From contig NZ_JQLW01000006.1 in assembly GCF_000744415.1 (NCBI RefSeq), forward strand, positions 1-64,000: DNA of 64,000 nucleotides, given 5' to 3'. Positions 6,564-15,443 of this stretch are shown one piece after another (within the stretch, counting starts at the first letter, position 1; every line of letters starts with the position of its first letter). The stretch is from Ghiorsea bivora (GTDB taxonomy: Bacteria > Pseudomonadota > Zetaproteobacteria > Mariprofundales > Mariprofundaceae). The notes beneath the pieces are model-generated. The model was given only the letters and a program-made list of their open reading frames with translations, searched no databases and was not told where the DNA came from. The translations under genes and the position numbers were made by a program.

Positions 6564-7919
6564 ATGACAACAAACGACGCGAAACCTAGCATTTCGCACA
6601 CGGGAGCAAGCAACCCCATCATGACAGCAGCAAGCAACACTGCCAATATTAATATTTACCACCTCAACCGCTTGTTTTTATTTCGAGCAAGCATGGTGGT
6701 TGCATATGAAATTTTATTGCTGACCATTGCTGTTCGTTTGAGTGACAACCATTTTCCTTTGCTGCAAGTGATGTTTATTGTCGGCTTATACGCTGCATTC
6801 ACCATCATCACATGGCTAAAACAACCCAAAACATCCACCATTTCGCCCAACTATTTATTTTTTCAGCTTTGCATCGATGTATTGGCACTCACCTTATTGC
6901 TTTACTACACTGGCGGCTCAAACAACCCATTTGTGTCCTTATTTTTATTACCCCTACTGCTGGTCGCTGCGATTTTCCCCAAACCCTATATTTGGAGCAT
7001 GGCGATGGTAACCACCATCAGTTATGCCATTCTTCTCTTATTCCCCTACCAACAAAACCAAGGCATGGGATACATGAACCCCGCAAACATGAGCAACTCC
7101 GCTATGAACAGCCATGCCATTGGTATGGCAGCGAGTTTTTTATTTAGTGTGGTGGTGATTTTATTTTTTGTGGTTTCCATGGCGGAATCCCTGCGTGACC
7201 GCGAACGTAAACTTGCGATTGCCCATGAAAAAAGCTTGCGTGATGAACATGTGATTGCCCTCGGCACATTGGCAGCAGGCGCTGCCCACGAACTGGGCAC
7301 ACCATTGGGAACCATGGCTATTTTAACCAAAGAAATGGAACGTGAGTATACCGATAATACAGAGCTTTTAGAGCAAGTTCAGATTTTAAGAGAACAAGTG
7401 AATCGCTGCAAAACCACGATTTCGCAAATGAGCAGCAGTGCTGGGCAATTGCGCGCCACAGGTGGCAAAAACATGGTCATCACCGATTATATCACTAACA
7501 TTGGTAAACATTGGCAAAACGAACATAAGCTCACCCAACTTGAAACCCACTTCCCCTCAACAAAAGATGCACCTGAACTTGTGGTGGACGACACCTTGCA
7601 ACAAGCCTTGATGAGTCTACTCAACAATGCAGCAGATGCAGGAGCACAACATATCAAACTCAATCTCAACTGGAATGATACGCATTTGAATATCGATATT
7701 TGCGATGATGGTGAAGGTTTAAGCAAGGAAGTACAAAGAACCTTAGGCAAACCATTTGTGAGCACCAAACCCAATGGGCAAGGACTAGGCTTTTATTTGG
7801 CGCAAGCCGTAATTTCACGCATGAGTGGCAATATTCACATTGAAAACCAAAGCAATAACCGTGGTGCTTGTGTCTATATTCAACTACCACTGCAAAACAT
7901 AAGGTCATCCCATGCATGA
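6564..7919 (+). CDS. regB: Redox-sensing histidine kinase RegB/PrrB/ActS type
   Basis: 451 residues. Several transmembrane segments (about 38-60, 66-84, 100-160, 185-205) precede the kinase core. The loop GGSNNPF (117-123) matches the quinone-sensing heptapeptide of RegB. The H-box is AAGAAHELGTPLGT with His242, and Cys282 in VNRCKTT sits where RegB has its redox-active cysteine. N, G1 and G2 boxes follow (LLNNAADAGA, DDGEG, GQGLGFYLAQ). It should report the redox state of the respiratory chain to RegA. A TTGACA at 6521 may be part of its promoter. Overlaps regA by 8 bp. Confidence 0.92.
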   Translation: MTTNDAKPSISHTGASNPIMTAASNTANINIYHLNRLFLFRASMVVAYEILLLTIAVRLSDNHFPLLQVMFIVGLYAAFTIITWLKQPKTSTISPNYLFFQLCIDVLALTLLLYYTGGSNNPFVSLFLLPLLLVAAIFPKPYIWSMAMVTTISYAILLLFPYQQNQGMGYMNPANMSNSAMNSHAIGMAASFLFSVVVILFFVVSMAESLRDRERKLAIAHEKSLRDEHVIALGTLAAGAAHELGTPLGTMAILTKEMEREYTDNTELLEQVQILREQVNRCKTTISQMSSSAGQLRATGGKNMVITDYITNIGKHWQNEHKLTQLETHFPSTKDAPELVVDDTLQQALMSLLNNAADAGAQHIKLNLNWNDTHLNIDICDDGEGLSKEVQRTLGKPFVSTKPNGQGLGFYLAQAVISRMSGNIHIENQSNNRGACVYIQLPLQNIRSSHA

Positions 7920-8472
7920 AATAATGGACGATATGATTACACCCCACCCCACCTTGCTTTTGGTGGATGATGATGAATTATACTGTCGTATTTTGGGCAA
8001 TGCGCTTAGCAAACGTGGTTTTTCTGTGCTCACCGCTCACAATGTACAACAAGCGCTTGAAGTAGTCGGCGAAGTACCGCCCAAATATGCAGTGATTGAT
8101 TTAAACATGCCTGGCGACTCAGGCTTGGTATTGATTGAAAAAATCCACAAGTTAGACCCTGAGTCACATATAGTGGTGCTCACAGGTTATGCCAGCGTTG
8201 CCACAGCTGTGGAAGCCATCAAACTGGGTGCAACCCACTATCTCGCTAAACCCGCCGATGCTGATGAAGTGCTCAAAGCCTTGGGCAAAAGCGAGGGCGA
8301 TACAGGCATTGAAGTCAAACAACAGCCCATGTCACCCAAACGTTTGGAATGGGAACATATCCAAAAAGTGCTCACAGAAAATGGCGGTAATATCTCCGAA
8401 ACTGCAAGGCAGCTAGGTTTACACCGCCGCACCTTGCAACGCAAGCTACAAAAGCGCCCTGTCAACGAATAA
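7912..8472 (+). CDS. regA: Response regulator RegA/PrrA/ActR type
   Basis: 186 residues. The receiver domain has LLLVDDDE for the acidic pocket, the phospho-acceptor Asp63 in VIDLNMPG and the conserved lysine in YLAKPAD. The C-terminal Fis-type helix-turn-helix, ISETARQLGLHRRTLQRKLQ, is nearly invariant in RegA orthologues. Alternative in-frame ATGs lie at 7924 and 7933. In related bacteria RegA controls respiration, carbon and nitrogen fixation and hydrogenase genes in response to oxygen and redox state. Confidence 0.92.
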   Translation: MHEIMDDMITPHPTLLLVDDDELYCRILGNALSKRGFSVLTAHNVQQALEVVGEVPPKYAVIDLNMPGDSGLVLIEKIHKLDPESHIVVLTGYASVATAVEAIKLGATHYLAKPADADEVLKALGKSEGDTGIEVKQQPMSPKRLEWEHIQKVLTENGGNISETARQLGLHRRTLQRKLQKRPVNE

Positions 8473-8554
8473 TCTAAACCCTGCGGCATCGTGTCGCATG
8501 TTCAAGCCTTCACCTACTTCCTAAAGTTTGTCCATCAAATTTTGGGAGAAATCA

Positions 8555-9637
8555 ATGAATACGGTAAAAACTTTAAGCATCGCAACAGCTTTGCTATGTA
8601 GCAGCTTAGCATTATCACAACAATCAAACGCTAGCGAATGTGGACTTTCATGTTGTATCGCTGCGGGGATGGATGGTGTTGGTTCAAACAATGGGTTTAA
8701 CATTTCATTGCAATACGACACCATGATTATGAAAACCAATAAAACAGGGACATCCACAATCAGTTCGACCCAAATTATCAATAACAAACTGGCCGGTGTA
8801 ACAACTGGTATGTATACCGTATCCACAAAAATGGTGATGCAAAAAATAGCAGCTAATGTTTCATATCGTATTGACCAAGATAATGCCTTACTTCTGACTT
8901 TACCTTACATTATCAATGATATGGATATGCAAATGGGCATGAAAATGATGGGGAACATTACATACAAAAACATGACGATGGATACCATTCAAGGCATTGG
9001 AGATGTATCACTTCTTTATATCCGCAATCTTTACAAAGATAGCGAATTCAGAACCCGAAAACGCATTTCTATTGGCATTGGTATTAAAGCTCCAACAGGC
9101 ACATCTGATGCCAGAAATGCAAAAGGCGAGCTCGTCCACATGATGATGCAAGCAGGCACCAATGCATGGGATGCCTTATTTAGCATCAATAGTGTTTTAG
9201 CCTTTGGACAACATGATGATGGTGGTGCCCAGTGGATAATATCGCCTTCATTGTTTTACCAAGCCAATACAAGAAACGATCTAGGGTATAAGGTGGGCAA
9301 CCGCTTAAACTACGACATTTCCACCCGCTATCGGCTTACATCTCTATTTAATATCAAGTTCGATTTAAACGGCGTAAAATCAGAGCAAGACAGCACAGAT
9401 GGAACCATAGATACTGCAACAGGTAACATTGCATACCAAAATGTAAATGGAAATGTTTTGGATAATATTGCCAACACAGGATTGCACTCCATTTTTATCT
9501 CACCCGGCTTTCAATGGATTCTCGATGATGGCTATAATTTAAGCGGCGAATATCGAATTCCTGTGTATCAAGATGTTAACGGCATCCAACAAGTGACGGA
9601 TAACTGGTACTTTCTACGCGTAAGCAAAAGTTTCTAG
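8555..9637 (+). CDS. Putative outer-membrane beta-barrel protein
   Basis: 360 residues from the ATG at 8555, preceded by GGGAGA. A signal peptide (TLSIATALLCSSLALSQQSNA) ends near residue 29 and is followed by a short Cys-rich stretch (ECGLSCC). The remainder alternates polar and hydrophobic residues in strand-length runs and ends WYFLRVSKSF with a terminal phenylalanine, the typical BAM recognition end. It is methionine-rich around residues 105-145 (MDMQMGMKMMG), which could be a metal-binding trait. Family not recognised. A strong terminator follows. Confidence 0.65.
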   Translation: MNTVKTLSIATALLCSSLALSQQSNASECGLSCCIAAGMDGVGSNNGFNISLQYDTMIMKTNKTGTSTISSTQIINNKLAGVTTGMYTVSTKMVMQKIAANVSYRIDQDNALLLTLPYIINDMDMQMGMKMMGNITYKNMTMDTIQGIGDVSLLYIRNLYKDSEFRTRKRISIGIGIKAPTGTSDARNAKGELVHMMMQAGTNAWDALFSINSVLAFGQHDDGGAQWIISPSLFYQANTRNDLGYKVGNRLNYDISTRYRLTSLFNIKFDLNGVKSEQDSTDGTIDTATGNIAYQNVNGNVLDNIANTGLHSIFISPGFQWILDDGYNLSGEYRIPVYQDVNGIQQVTDNWYFLRVSKSF

Positions 9638-9651
9638 CCTAATTTCGCATA

Positions 9652-9683
9652 AAAACAGAGCAACCTAACCGCTGCTCTGTTTT
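9652..9683. terminator. Strong hairpin terminator
   Basis: AAAACAGAGCA (9652-9662) and TGCTCTGTTTT (9673-9683) form a perfect 11-bp stem with a 10-nt loop. The A- and T-runs at the two ends let it work in both directions. It ends the outer-membrane protein gene and insulates the helicase gene. Confidence 0.85.
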
Positions 9684-9737
9684 CATAGGCATATGCAAAT
9701 AAAATAGTTAGCTTACCGCTCTGCGAAAGAGGATTCT

Positions 9738-10994
9738 ATGAAATTTGAGCAATACCACATCTCTGAAGACATCAAAAAAAACCTAAGTAAGTTAGGTTTT
9801 AAACGCCCAACGGATATTCAATTCAAAGCCATTCCATCCATTATGGCAGGTGAAGATGTGCTCGCGATTGCTCAAACGGGTACAGGTAAAACCGCAGCTT
9901 TTGCGATTCCTGTGATTGATAAAATTCATAAATTTAAAAGCAGTAAACGTTCGTATGGCATCAAATGTATTGTGCTTGCCCCTACCCGCGAATTAGCCCA
10001 GCAAATTGGCGAAGTATTTACCAAGTTGGCACGACATACCCGCGTTAAAACCTTTGCTTTGTATGGTGGCGTAGAGCAAGAGCAACAAATTGCCAAGCTT
10101 CAAGATGGTATTGATGTTTTGATTGCAACCCCAGGGCGAATGTTTGATTTGATTAACCAAGATGTGATTAAACTGGAAGGCGTGAGCACGCTGATTTTGG
10201 ATGAAGCCGACCATATGCTTGATTTGGGTTTTATTGAAGACATTAAATACATCAAAAAGATGGTCTATCATAAACACCAAACCCTATTCTTTTCCGCAAC
10301 CATCAATGATGAGATTAAAAAACTTGCGTATTCCCAAGTAAAATCGGCTGCCATTCGTATTCAAGTTTCACCCAAAGACAAAGTGTCCAAAAACATCACG
10401 CACTTTGTCATGTTTGTCGATATGGATGATAAACGTTTCTTTTTGGAGCGGTTTATCAACGAAAACCCTGATAGTCGTATGATTGTCTTTGTACGTACGC
10501 GTGTTCGCGCAGAGCGCGTTGCCAAAGCCATGGCTAGGGTTGGCATTGAAACAGTCACCATTCATGGCGATAAAGATCAACATGAACGTTCAGACATTAT
10601 GCGTAGCTTTAAACAAGGGCATGGCAATATCCTGATTGCCACCGATGTCAGTGCGCGCGGCATTGATATTGCCGATATTGATTATGTGATTAACTATGAC
10701 CTACCCGAACGCGAAGAAAATTATGTACACCGAGTTGGGCGTACAGGGCGCGGTGTGAATAAAGGCACAGCCATTTCCTTTTGTGCACCTGAAGAAAAAG
10801 AACTGCTTGAAAATATCCAAGCATTTTTGAGCAAACCCATTGAAGTGCTCAAAGTATCCAAACACGAATACGAACAAACCCGTACTATTCCTGATGAACC
10901 AGCTAGCCTTCGCGCTATTATCAATGATGATGTGCTGCCTAAGAAAAAGCGAAAAACCAAGAAAAAAGTTAAAAAACCAAAAAAGAAAAAATAA
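9738..10994 (+). CDS. DEAD-box ATP-dependent RNA helicase (RhlE-like)
   Basis: 418 residues. Motifs in order: Q motif (FKRPTDIQFKAIPSI), Walker A AQTGTGKTAAF, PTRELAQQ, DEADHM, SAT, and the C-terminal ARGIDIADID and HRVGRTGRG. The last 30 residues are lysine-rich (KKKRKTKKKVKKPKKKK), a basic tail expected to hold RNA. Likely roles are ribosome assembly or RNA turnover, often at low temperature. Best match is the RhlE group, but I do not assign a symbol. Confidence 0.92.
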   Translation: MKFEQYHISEDIKKNLSKLGFKRPTDIQFKAIPSIMAGEDVLAIAQTGTGKTAAFAIPVIDKIHKFKSSKRSYGIKCIVLAPTRELAQQIGEVFTKLARHTRVKTFALYGGVEQEQQIAKLQDGIDVLIATPGRMFDLINQDVIKLEGVSTLILDEADHMLDLGFIEDIKYIKKMVYHKHQTLFFSATINDEIKKLAYSQVKSAAIRIQVSPKDKVSKNITHFVMFVDMDDKRFFLERFINENPDSRMIVFVRTRVRAERVAKAMARVGIETVTIHGDKDQHERSDIMRSFKQGHGNILIATDVSARGIDIADIDYVINYDLPEREENYVHRVGRTGRGVNKGTAISFCAPEEKELLENIQAFLSKPIEVLKVSKHEYEQTRTIPDEPASLRAIINDDVLPKKKRKTKKKVKKPKKKK

Positions 10995-11095
10995 AGTTAA
11001 AGTCCAGCATACTATTGCCGATGGTTTGTTCTGAAAGGGTGAATGTGTAACAGCATACATTCTAAGAATAAGATTTAAAAGAGGTTGGTACCGTT

Positions 11096-11356
11096 ATGAC
11101 GATTCGTCCTACAGATGGTTTGGTTTCACGACTACTGCAACAGCAGTCGCGCACATCAAATACACCTACGCCAACAAGCGAATCGCGTAAAACTGCAGAT
11201 CATGTCAATATTTCTGCTCAAGCCCGTGAGCAAGGTAGTGAAGCCCAGCCCCAAAAACAAAATGGCACCAATACCTATGGGCAAAAACAAGAAAAACTAG
11301 AATCCCAATTGATTGGTTTATATACCAAACATGAACGGTATGAGTCAAAAGATTGA
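11096..11356 (+). CDS. Small hydrophilic protein, faintly FlgM-like
   Basis: 86 residues, rich in Q, S, T and N, probably disordered. The segment DHVNISAQAREQ resembles the (D)xVxLSxxAxE motif seen at the start of flagellar FlgM-like and hook-related proteins, but the rest does not match. A GAGG lies upstream. Its stop overlaps the TTG start of the next gene (TTGA), so it heads the operon with the receiver, HD-GYP and PilZ genes. Confidence 0.6.
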   Translation: MTIRPTDGLVSRLLQQQSRTSNTPTPTSESRKTADHVNISAQAREQGSEAQPQKQNGTNTYGQKQEKLESQLIGLYTKHERYESKD

Positions 11357-11847
11357 CTGTCCCCAAGCTACTTATCGCCGAAGATGATGAAGCTTTAGGC
11401 GCATTACTTGAAGAATATCTCGATTCTTCTGGTTACCAAGTCACCTTGGTTCAGCGCGGTGATGATGCAGTCGCTGCTATCAAGTCACAACATTTTGACA
11501 TTGTACTCACCGATATTGTCATGCCTGGTGCAGATGGTCTGCATGTCTTGGCAGAAAGCAAAGGAAATCCAAGTAAAACCCTTGTCGTTTTAATGACAGC
11601 TTATTCTGGCATCGAAGATGCTATACATGCTGTAGAACAAGGAGCCTATGATTTTGTTAGTAAACCATTCCAATTGCCTGAAATACGTGTTCGCCTTGAT
11701 AATGCAGCACGCTACCAATCCCTTCTTCGCAAGTGGTCTGCCGTTGAGCGCCAAGAAAACAATGAAGAGTTCACACCTTATATTGCACCTGATTCATCCA
11801 TATATGCACCTGCTGCCATCAAAGCTTATGGTGTCCGCAAAGGTTAA
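11353..11847 (+). CDS. Single-domain response regulator
   Basis: 164 residues. The receiver has LLIAEDDE, Asp54 in IVLTDIVMPG, the threonine of LMTAYSG and the lysine of FVSKPF. After about residue 120 there is a 40-residue tail without a recognised output domain, so it probably acts by protein contact. The TTG start at 11353 overlaps the preceding stop and no internal ATG would keep the first beta strand, so TTG is well supported. Second gene of the c-di-GMP-type operon. Confidence 0.85.
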   Translation: MTVPKLLIAEDDEALGALLEEYLDSSGYQVTLVQRGDDAVAAIKSQHFDIVLTDIVMPGADGLHVLAESKGNPSKTLVVLMTAYSGIEDAIHAVEQGAYDFVSKPFQLPEIRVRLDNAARYQSLLRKWSAVERQENNEEFTPYIAPDSSIYAPAAIKAYGVRKG

Positions 11848-11850
11848 GCC

Positions 11851-13449
11851 ATGTTAAAAATCCTTGTCATTGAAGACCAGCCTGCTGTCCGTGAAATTAT
11901 TTCCGAAGTGATTCAAGGTATGCACATCAAAATGGACATTGGGCAGTCAAGCAGCCTCAAAGAAGCCGAAGTTGCCTTACATGAACAGAGCTGGGATATG
12001 GTTGTCACCGACTTAAGTCTAGGTGATGGTAATTCGTTGGATTTAATTTCAACACTACAGCAGAAACACATCACATTGCCACCCATTGTGCTCATCAGTG
12101 GTTTTCTCACCGACAAACATGTCCAACAAGCAAAAAGTCTCAATATTGAGCATATACTTGCCAAACCCTTTGACCCTGATGTGTTGTTGGGTTGTGTACA
12201 AGATGTACTGGATCTAAAGAATATCATTAAAGTTCCAGCCACATCAAACAACCACGCACATGATAGTAAGTTACTGCCTGAAATGTTTGAAATGGACAGA
12301 AAACTAGGGCTTTTGTTTCGTATGTTTGACGAAATGCCCAAAAGCCCCGATGTATCTTCAGTATGTGATAGCGCACTAAAAATAGCCATTGATATGGTGC
12401 ATGCCCAAGGTGGTTACCTTGCCTTGTATGAGCGCAATAAAGAAACATTGGTGCAAGTCGCATTCCAAGGCAGTAATTCGCCTAATCCTATTGCGAAAAC
12501 ATGTCACTTACATGATACACCTTTTGCACCTTTGATTCATGCTTCACAAGAGTTTATTGAGGTGCTGCCCCAACAGCAGGTCAAACCATGTTGGCCAGAT
12601 ATTGAAAGTAATGCTTACTTGGCAATCCCTGTTTACCTTCAAGGTATTCCTATGGGGGTTTTATGTTTAACCAATCGTTTAAACACATCACCTTTAACCG
12701 ATGAATCCCGGTACATGCTCAGTTTGCTCATCAAGAAACTGGATACGCTTTTGGATAACCGTGCTGTGCATGCAGCACTTGCTGACAGCATGAATGAAAC
12801 ACTGATTGCATTGGTACGCTCTTTGGAAGCAAGGGATAGATATACCAAAGACCATTCATCTCGAGTCAGCCTACTTTCTGTTCAGTTTGCTCGAGCTTTA
12901 GGGCTGGATGATGAAAGTGTTCAACTGATTAAAACGGGTGGTTTGTTACATGATATTGGCAAAGTTGGTATAGCAGACTCTGTACTACTCAAACCGGGTC
13001 GGTATACCGACCAAGAATATAATATTATGAAAGCCCACCCTGCCATTGGTGATTCTATTCTTAAAAATATGGATACTTTGGTTCGTGAACGTTTAATTGT
13101 ACGCCATCATCATGAACGTTGGGATGGCAAAGGTTACCCCGATAAAATTGGCAGCACTGAAATTCCTTTTGAAGCACGTATTGTTTGTGTAGCCGATGCT
13201 ATTGATGCCATGACCACCCACAGGGTTTACCGTCAAGCCAAACCCTTATCTTTTTGCGCTGAGCAGTTAGAGTTTGCCTCAGGAAGCCAGTTCGACCCAC
13301 AAGTTGTTGCCGTAGCTCTTGAGGCAATTCGCCAAGGTAATATTTTCACACAAGCCAAATCTGACAATTGTGATGAAGGTGTGATGCCTATCCAAGCTTC
13401 TATGGGCCAAGATAAATCAATAAAACAACAGGAGTTGCCTTATGCCTGA
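11851..13449 (+). CDS. Receiver-GAF-HD-GYP protein, probable c-di-GMP phosphodiesterase
   Basis: 532 residues. Receiver (1-125, Asp54 in VVTDLSLGDG), a GAF-like domain (about 155-310, starting FRMFDEMPKSPDVSSVCDSA), then HD-GYP (about 325-505). The HD motif is GGLLHDIGKVG and the signature HHHERWDGKGYP is intact, so hydrolysis of c-di-GMP is expected. The GAF segment could bind a small ligand or mediate dimerisation. It ends inside the PilZ gene (8-bp overlap), linking enzyme and receptor. Confidence 0.92.
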   Translation: MLKILVIEDQPAVREIISEVIQGMHIKMDIGQSSSLKEAEVALHEQSWDMVVTDLSLGDGNSLDLISTLQQKHITLPPIVLISGFLTDKHVQQAKSLNIEHILAKPFDPDVLLGCVQDVLDLKNIIKVPATSNNHAHDSKLLPEMFEMDRKLGLLFRMFDEMPKSPDVSSVCDSALKIAIDMVHAQGGYLALYERNKETLVQVAFQGSNSPNPIAKTCHLHDTPFAPLIHASQEFIEVLPQQQVKPCWPDIESNAYLAIPVYLQGIPMGVLCLTNRLNTSPLTDESRYMLSLLIKKLDTLLDNRAVHAALADSMNETLIALVRSLEARDRYTKDHSSRVSLLSVQFARALGLDDESVQLIKTGGLLHDIGKVGIADSVLLKPGRYTDQEYNIMKAHPAIGDSILKNMDTLVRERLIVRHHHERWDGKGYPDKIGSTEIPFEARIVCVADAIDAMTTHRVYRQAKPLSFCAEQLEFASGSQFDPQVVAVALEAIRQGNIFTQAKSDNCDEGVMPIQASMGQDKSIKQQELPYA

Positions 13450-14032
13450 TCAAAATCGAAGACAAGATTTTCGCATTGATGATATTCTGCCCATGCAAGA
13501 TACATTGCTCACCAAAGATGAGTATGAAGCCCAAAGTGAACAAATTGGTATTCGTTCTCGACAAAATAGTATGTTACAAGAAATGGTCGGCCGTGATATT
13601 TTTTCTTCAAATATGAAAGAAAGCCTTAATCATGATATGGCAGCTGCTATTGAAACCTTAGATGCCAAGCTTAACTATTTGATTGGCGTTAATATGCTTA
13701 ATGATGCCAACCGCAGCGATCTTAAAGAACGCTCTGTAAATTTAAGTGTTACGGGCACAAGTTTTTTTACTAAAAAGTCATATCAGAAAGGTGACTACAT
13801 CAAAACCACCATGATGCTCCCCTCTTTCCCACCAACCATTCTTGAACTTGTGGGTACGGTGACATGGGTAAAAAAACAAGACAGCGACGCATTACATATT
13901 GGTGTACGCTTTCACTACCGTTGTGATGAAGAAGAAAACAGTATTGCCAAATATGTATTCCGCCGCCACCGCGAAAGCATACGCCTGCGAGCCAAACAAG
14001 AGCAGCAACGCAACAATTCGCAAGCATCATAG
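13442..14032 (+). CDS. Atypical PilZ-domain protein with a helical insertion
   Basis: 196 residues. RRQDFR at 6-11 gives the PilZ RxxxR motif (Arg7, Arg11) and NLSVTG at 100-105 gives the [D/N]xSxxG motif. Both are needed for c-di-GMP binding. Normally they are some 25 residues apart; here about 88 residues of helix-rich sequence (TLLTKDEYEAQSEQIGIRSR onward) lie between them. The C-terminus ends in a basic helix (RLRAKQEQQRN). With the HD-GYP enzyme upstream it is a likely receptor controlling motility or surface attachment. Confidence 0.8.
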   Translation: MPDQNRRQDFRIDDILPMQDTLLTKDEYEAQSEQIGIRSRQNSMLQEMVGRDIFSSNMKESLNHDMAAAIETLDAKLNYLIGVNMLNDANRSDLKERSVNLSVTGTSFFTKKSYQKGDYIKTTMMLPSFPPTILELVGTVTWVKKQDSDALHIGVRFHYRCDEEENSIAKYVFRRHRESIRLRAKQEQQRNNSQAS

Positions 14033-14088
14033 TACCCCCGCGATGCATGCCGCAACCCTGCATCCAAGGTCAACCTCAGATTTTTGGG

Positions 14089-15441
14089 TTACATCAACGT
14101 TTTGATAGTAAAAGTAAGCTCTTCAACCAAACGATTACCAACATCTAACATCAAAGTTTCACTTTCCGCTTCAAGCATGACCCGAAGTTTTGGTTCCGTA
14201 CCCGATGCTCGCACATTAATCCGACCTGTATTGCCCAAGCTTTGCTCTGCATTTTGAATCAATGTTTGCACAGATGCATCACTTAACACATCCACTTTCT
14301 TTTCCATCACAATATTCCACAGTTTTTGTGGATAAAGCGTTAAATCTTTAGCCAATTCAGAAAGCGGTTGCGCTGTTTCTTGCATTGCACATAACAACTG
14401 CAAGGCAGTCATTAAACCATCCCCCGTGGTATTGCTATCCAATAAAATCATGTGACCCGATTGTTCACCACCAAGATTACAACCTTTATCCCGCATCATT
14501 TCCAACACATATCTATCGCCAACGTTTGCTCGCAACATTTGCACACCACGTTGTTCAAGGAACTTACCCAGCCCCATATTGCTCATCAAGGTGGTCACCA
14601 CTGCCTGCCCTTTGAGTTTTCCTTGCTTGAGTAAATGGTCAGCCAAAATAGCAATCACTTGATCACCATCCACAAGCTGACCTTGGGCATTACAAGCAAT
14701 GAGTCTATCTGCATCACCATCCAGTGCAAAACCAATATCCGCACCTACATCAATCACTTTCTGACACATCGTTTCAGGATATGTCGAGCCACACTGTTGA
14801 TTGATATTGTAACCATCAGGTTGGTCAAATAAGGAAATGACTTCACAACCCATTTCTTTAAACAAACTTGGGGCAACATCATAAGCTGCACCATTGGCAC
14901 TATCGATGACCACTTTTAGCCCATCAAAACGAACACCTCGCGGCAATGAAGACTTTAAAAACTCAATATAACGACCCCGTGCATCATCAACACGCACAGC
15001 TTTACCAATCTCCAAAGCAGGTGGTAATGGTGGCAAGTTATCAAGTGCGGCTTCAATTTCTAGCTCCACACTATCAGGAAGTTTAAAACCATCGGCAGCA
15101 AAAAACTTAATACCATTATCACCCGCTGGATTATGTGAAGCAGATAACACCACACCCGCATCAGCCCGTAGGCTTCGCGTCAAATAAGCCACTGCAGGTG
15201 TAGGCACAGGACCAACAAGCAATACATTCATACCTTGGGCTGTAAGCCCTGCACATAAAGCTGATTCAATCATATAACCCGAAAGCCGCGTATCTTTACC
15301 AATCAAGACATGTGGTTTGTGTTTTAAATGTTTGGTCAAAACATGACCAGCGGCTCTACCTAAACGCAAAGCAAATTCAGCAGTCATTGGGTCAGTATTC
15401 ACTACCCCTCTCACACCATCTGTACCAAAATAACGACGCAT
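14089..15441 (-). CDS. glmM: Phosphoglucosamine mutase
   Basis: 450 residues, normal length. Active-site loop LSASHNPAGDNG with the phospho-serine Ser102, metal-binding loop DGDADR and the C-terminal phosphate-binding RASGTEPKLRVM. Converts glucosamine-6-phosphate to glucosamine-1-phosphate for UDP-GlcNAc, which feeds peptidoglycan and lipid A. It is the last gene of the ftsH-folP-cdaA-ybbR-glmM block, 2 bp after ybbR. Confidence 0.97.
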   Translation of the reverse strand: MRRYFGTDGVRGVVNTDPMTAEFALRLGRAAGHVLTKHLKHKPHVLIGKDTRLSGYMIESALCAGLTAQGMNVLLVGPVPTPAVAYLTRSLRADAGVVLSASHNPAGDNGIKFFAADGFKLPDSVELEIEAALDNLPPLPPALEIGKAVRVDDARGRYIEFLKSSLPRGVRFDGLKVVIDSANGAAYDVAPSLFKEMGCEVISLFDQPDGYNINQQCGSTYPETMCQKVIDVGADIGFALDGDADRLIACNAQGQLVDGDQVIAILADHLLKQGKLKGQAVVTTLMSNMGLGKFLEQRGVQMLRANVGDRYVLEMMRDKGCNLGGEQSGHMILLDSNTTGDGLMTALQLLCAMQETAQPLSELAKDLTLYPQKLWNIVMEKKVDVLSDASVQTLIQNAEQSLGNTGRINVRASGTEPKLRVMLEAESETLMLDVGNRLVEELTFTIKTLM

Positions 15442-15443
15442 AC

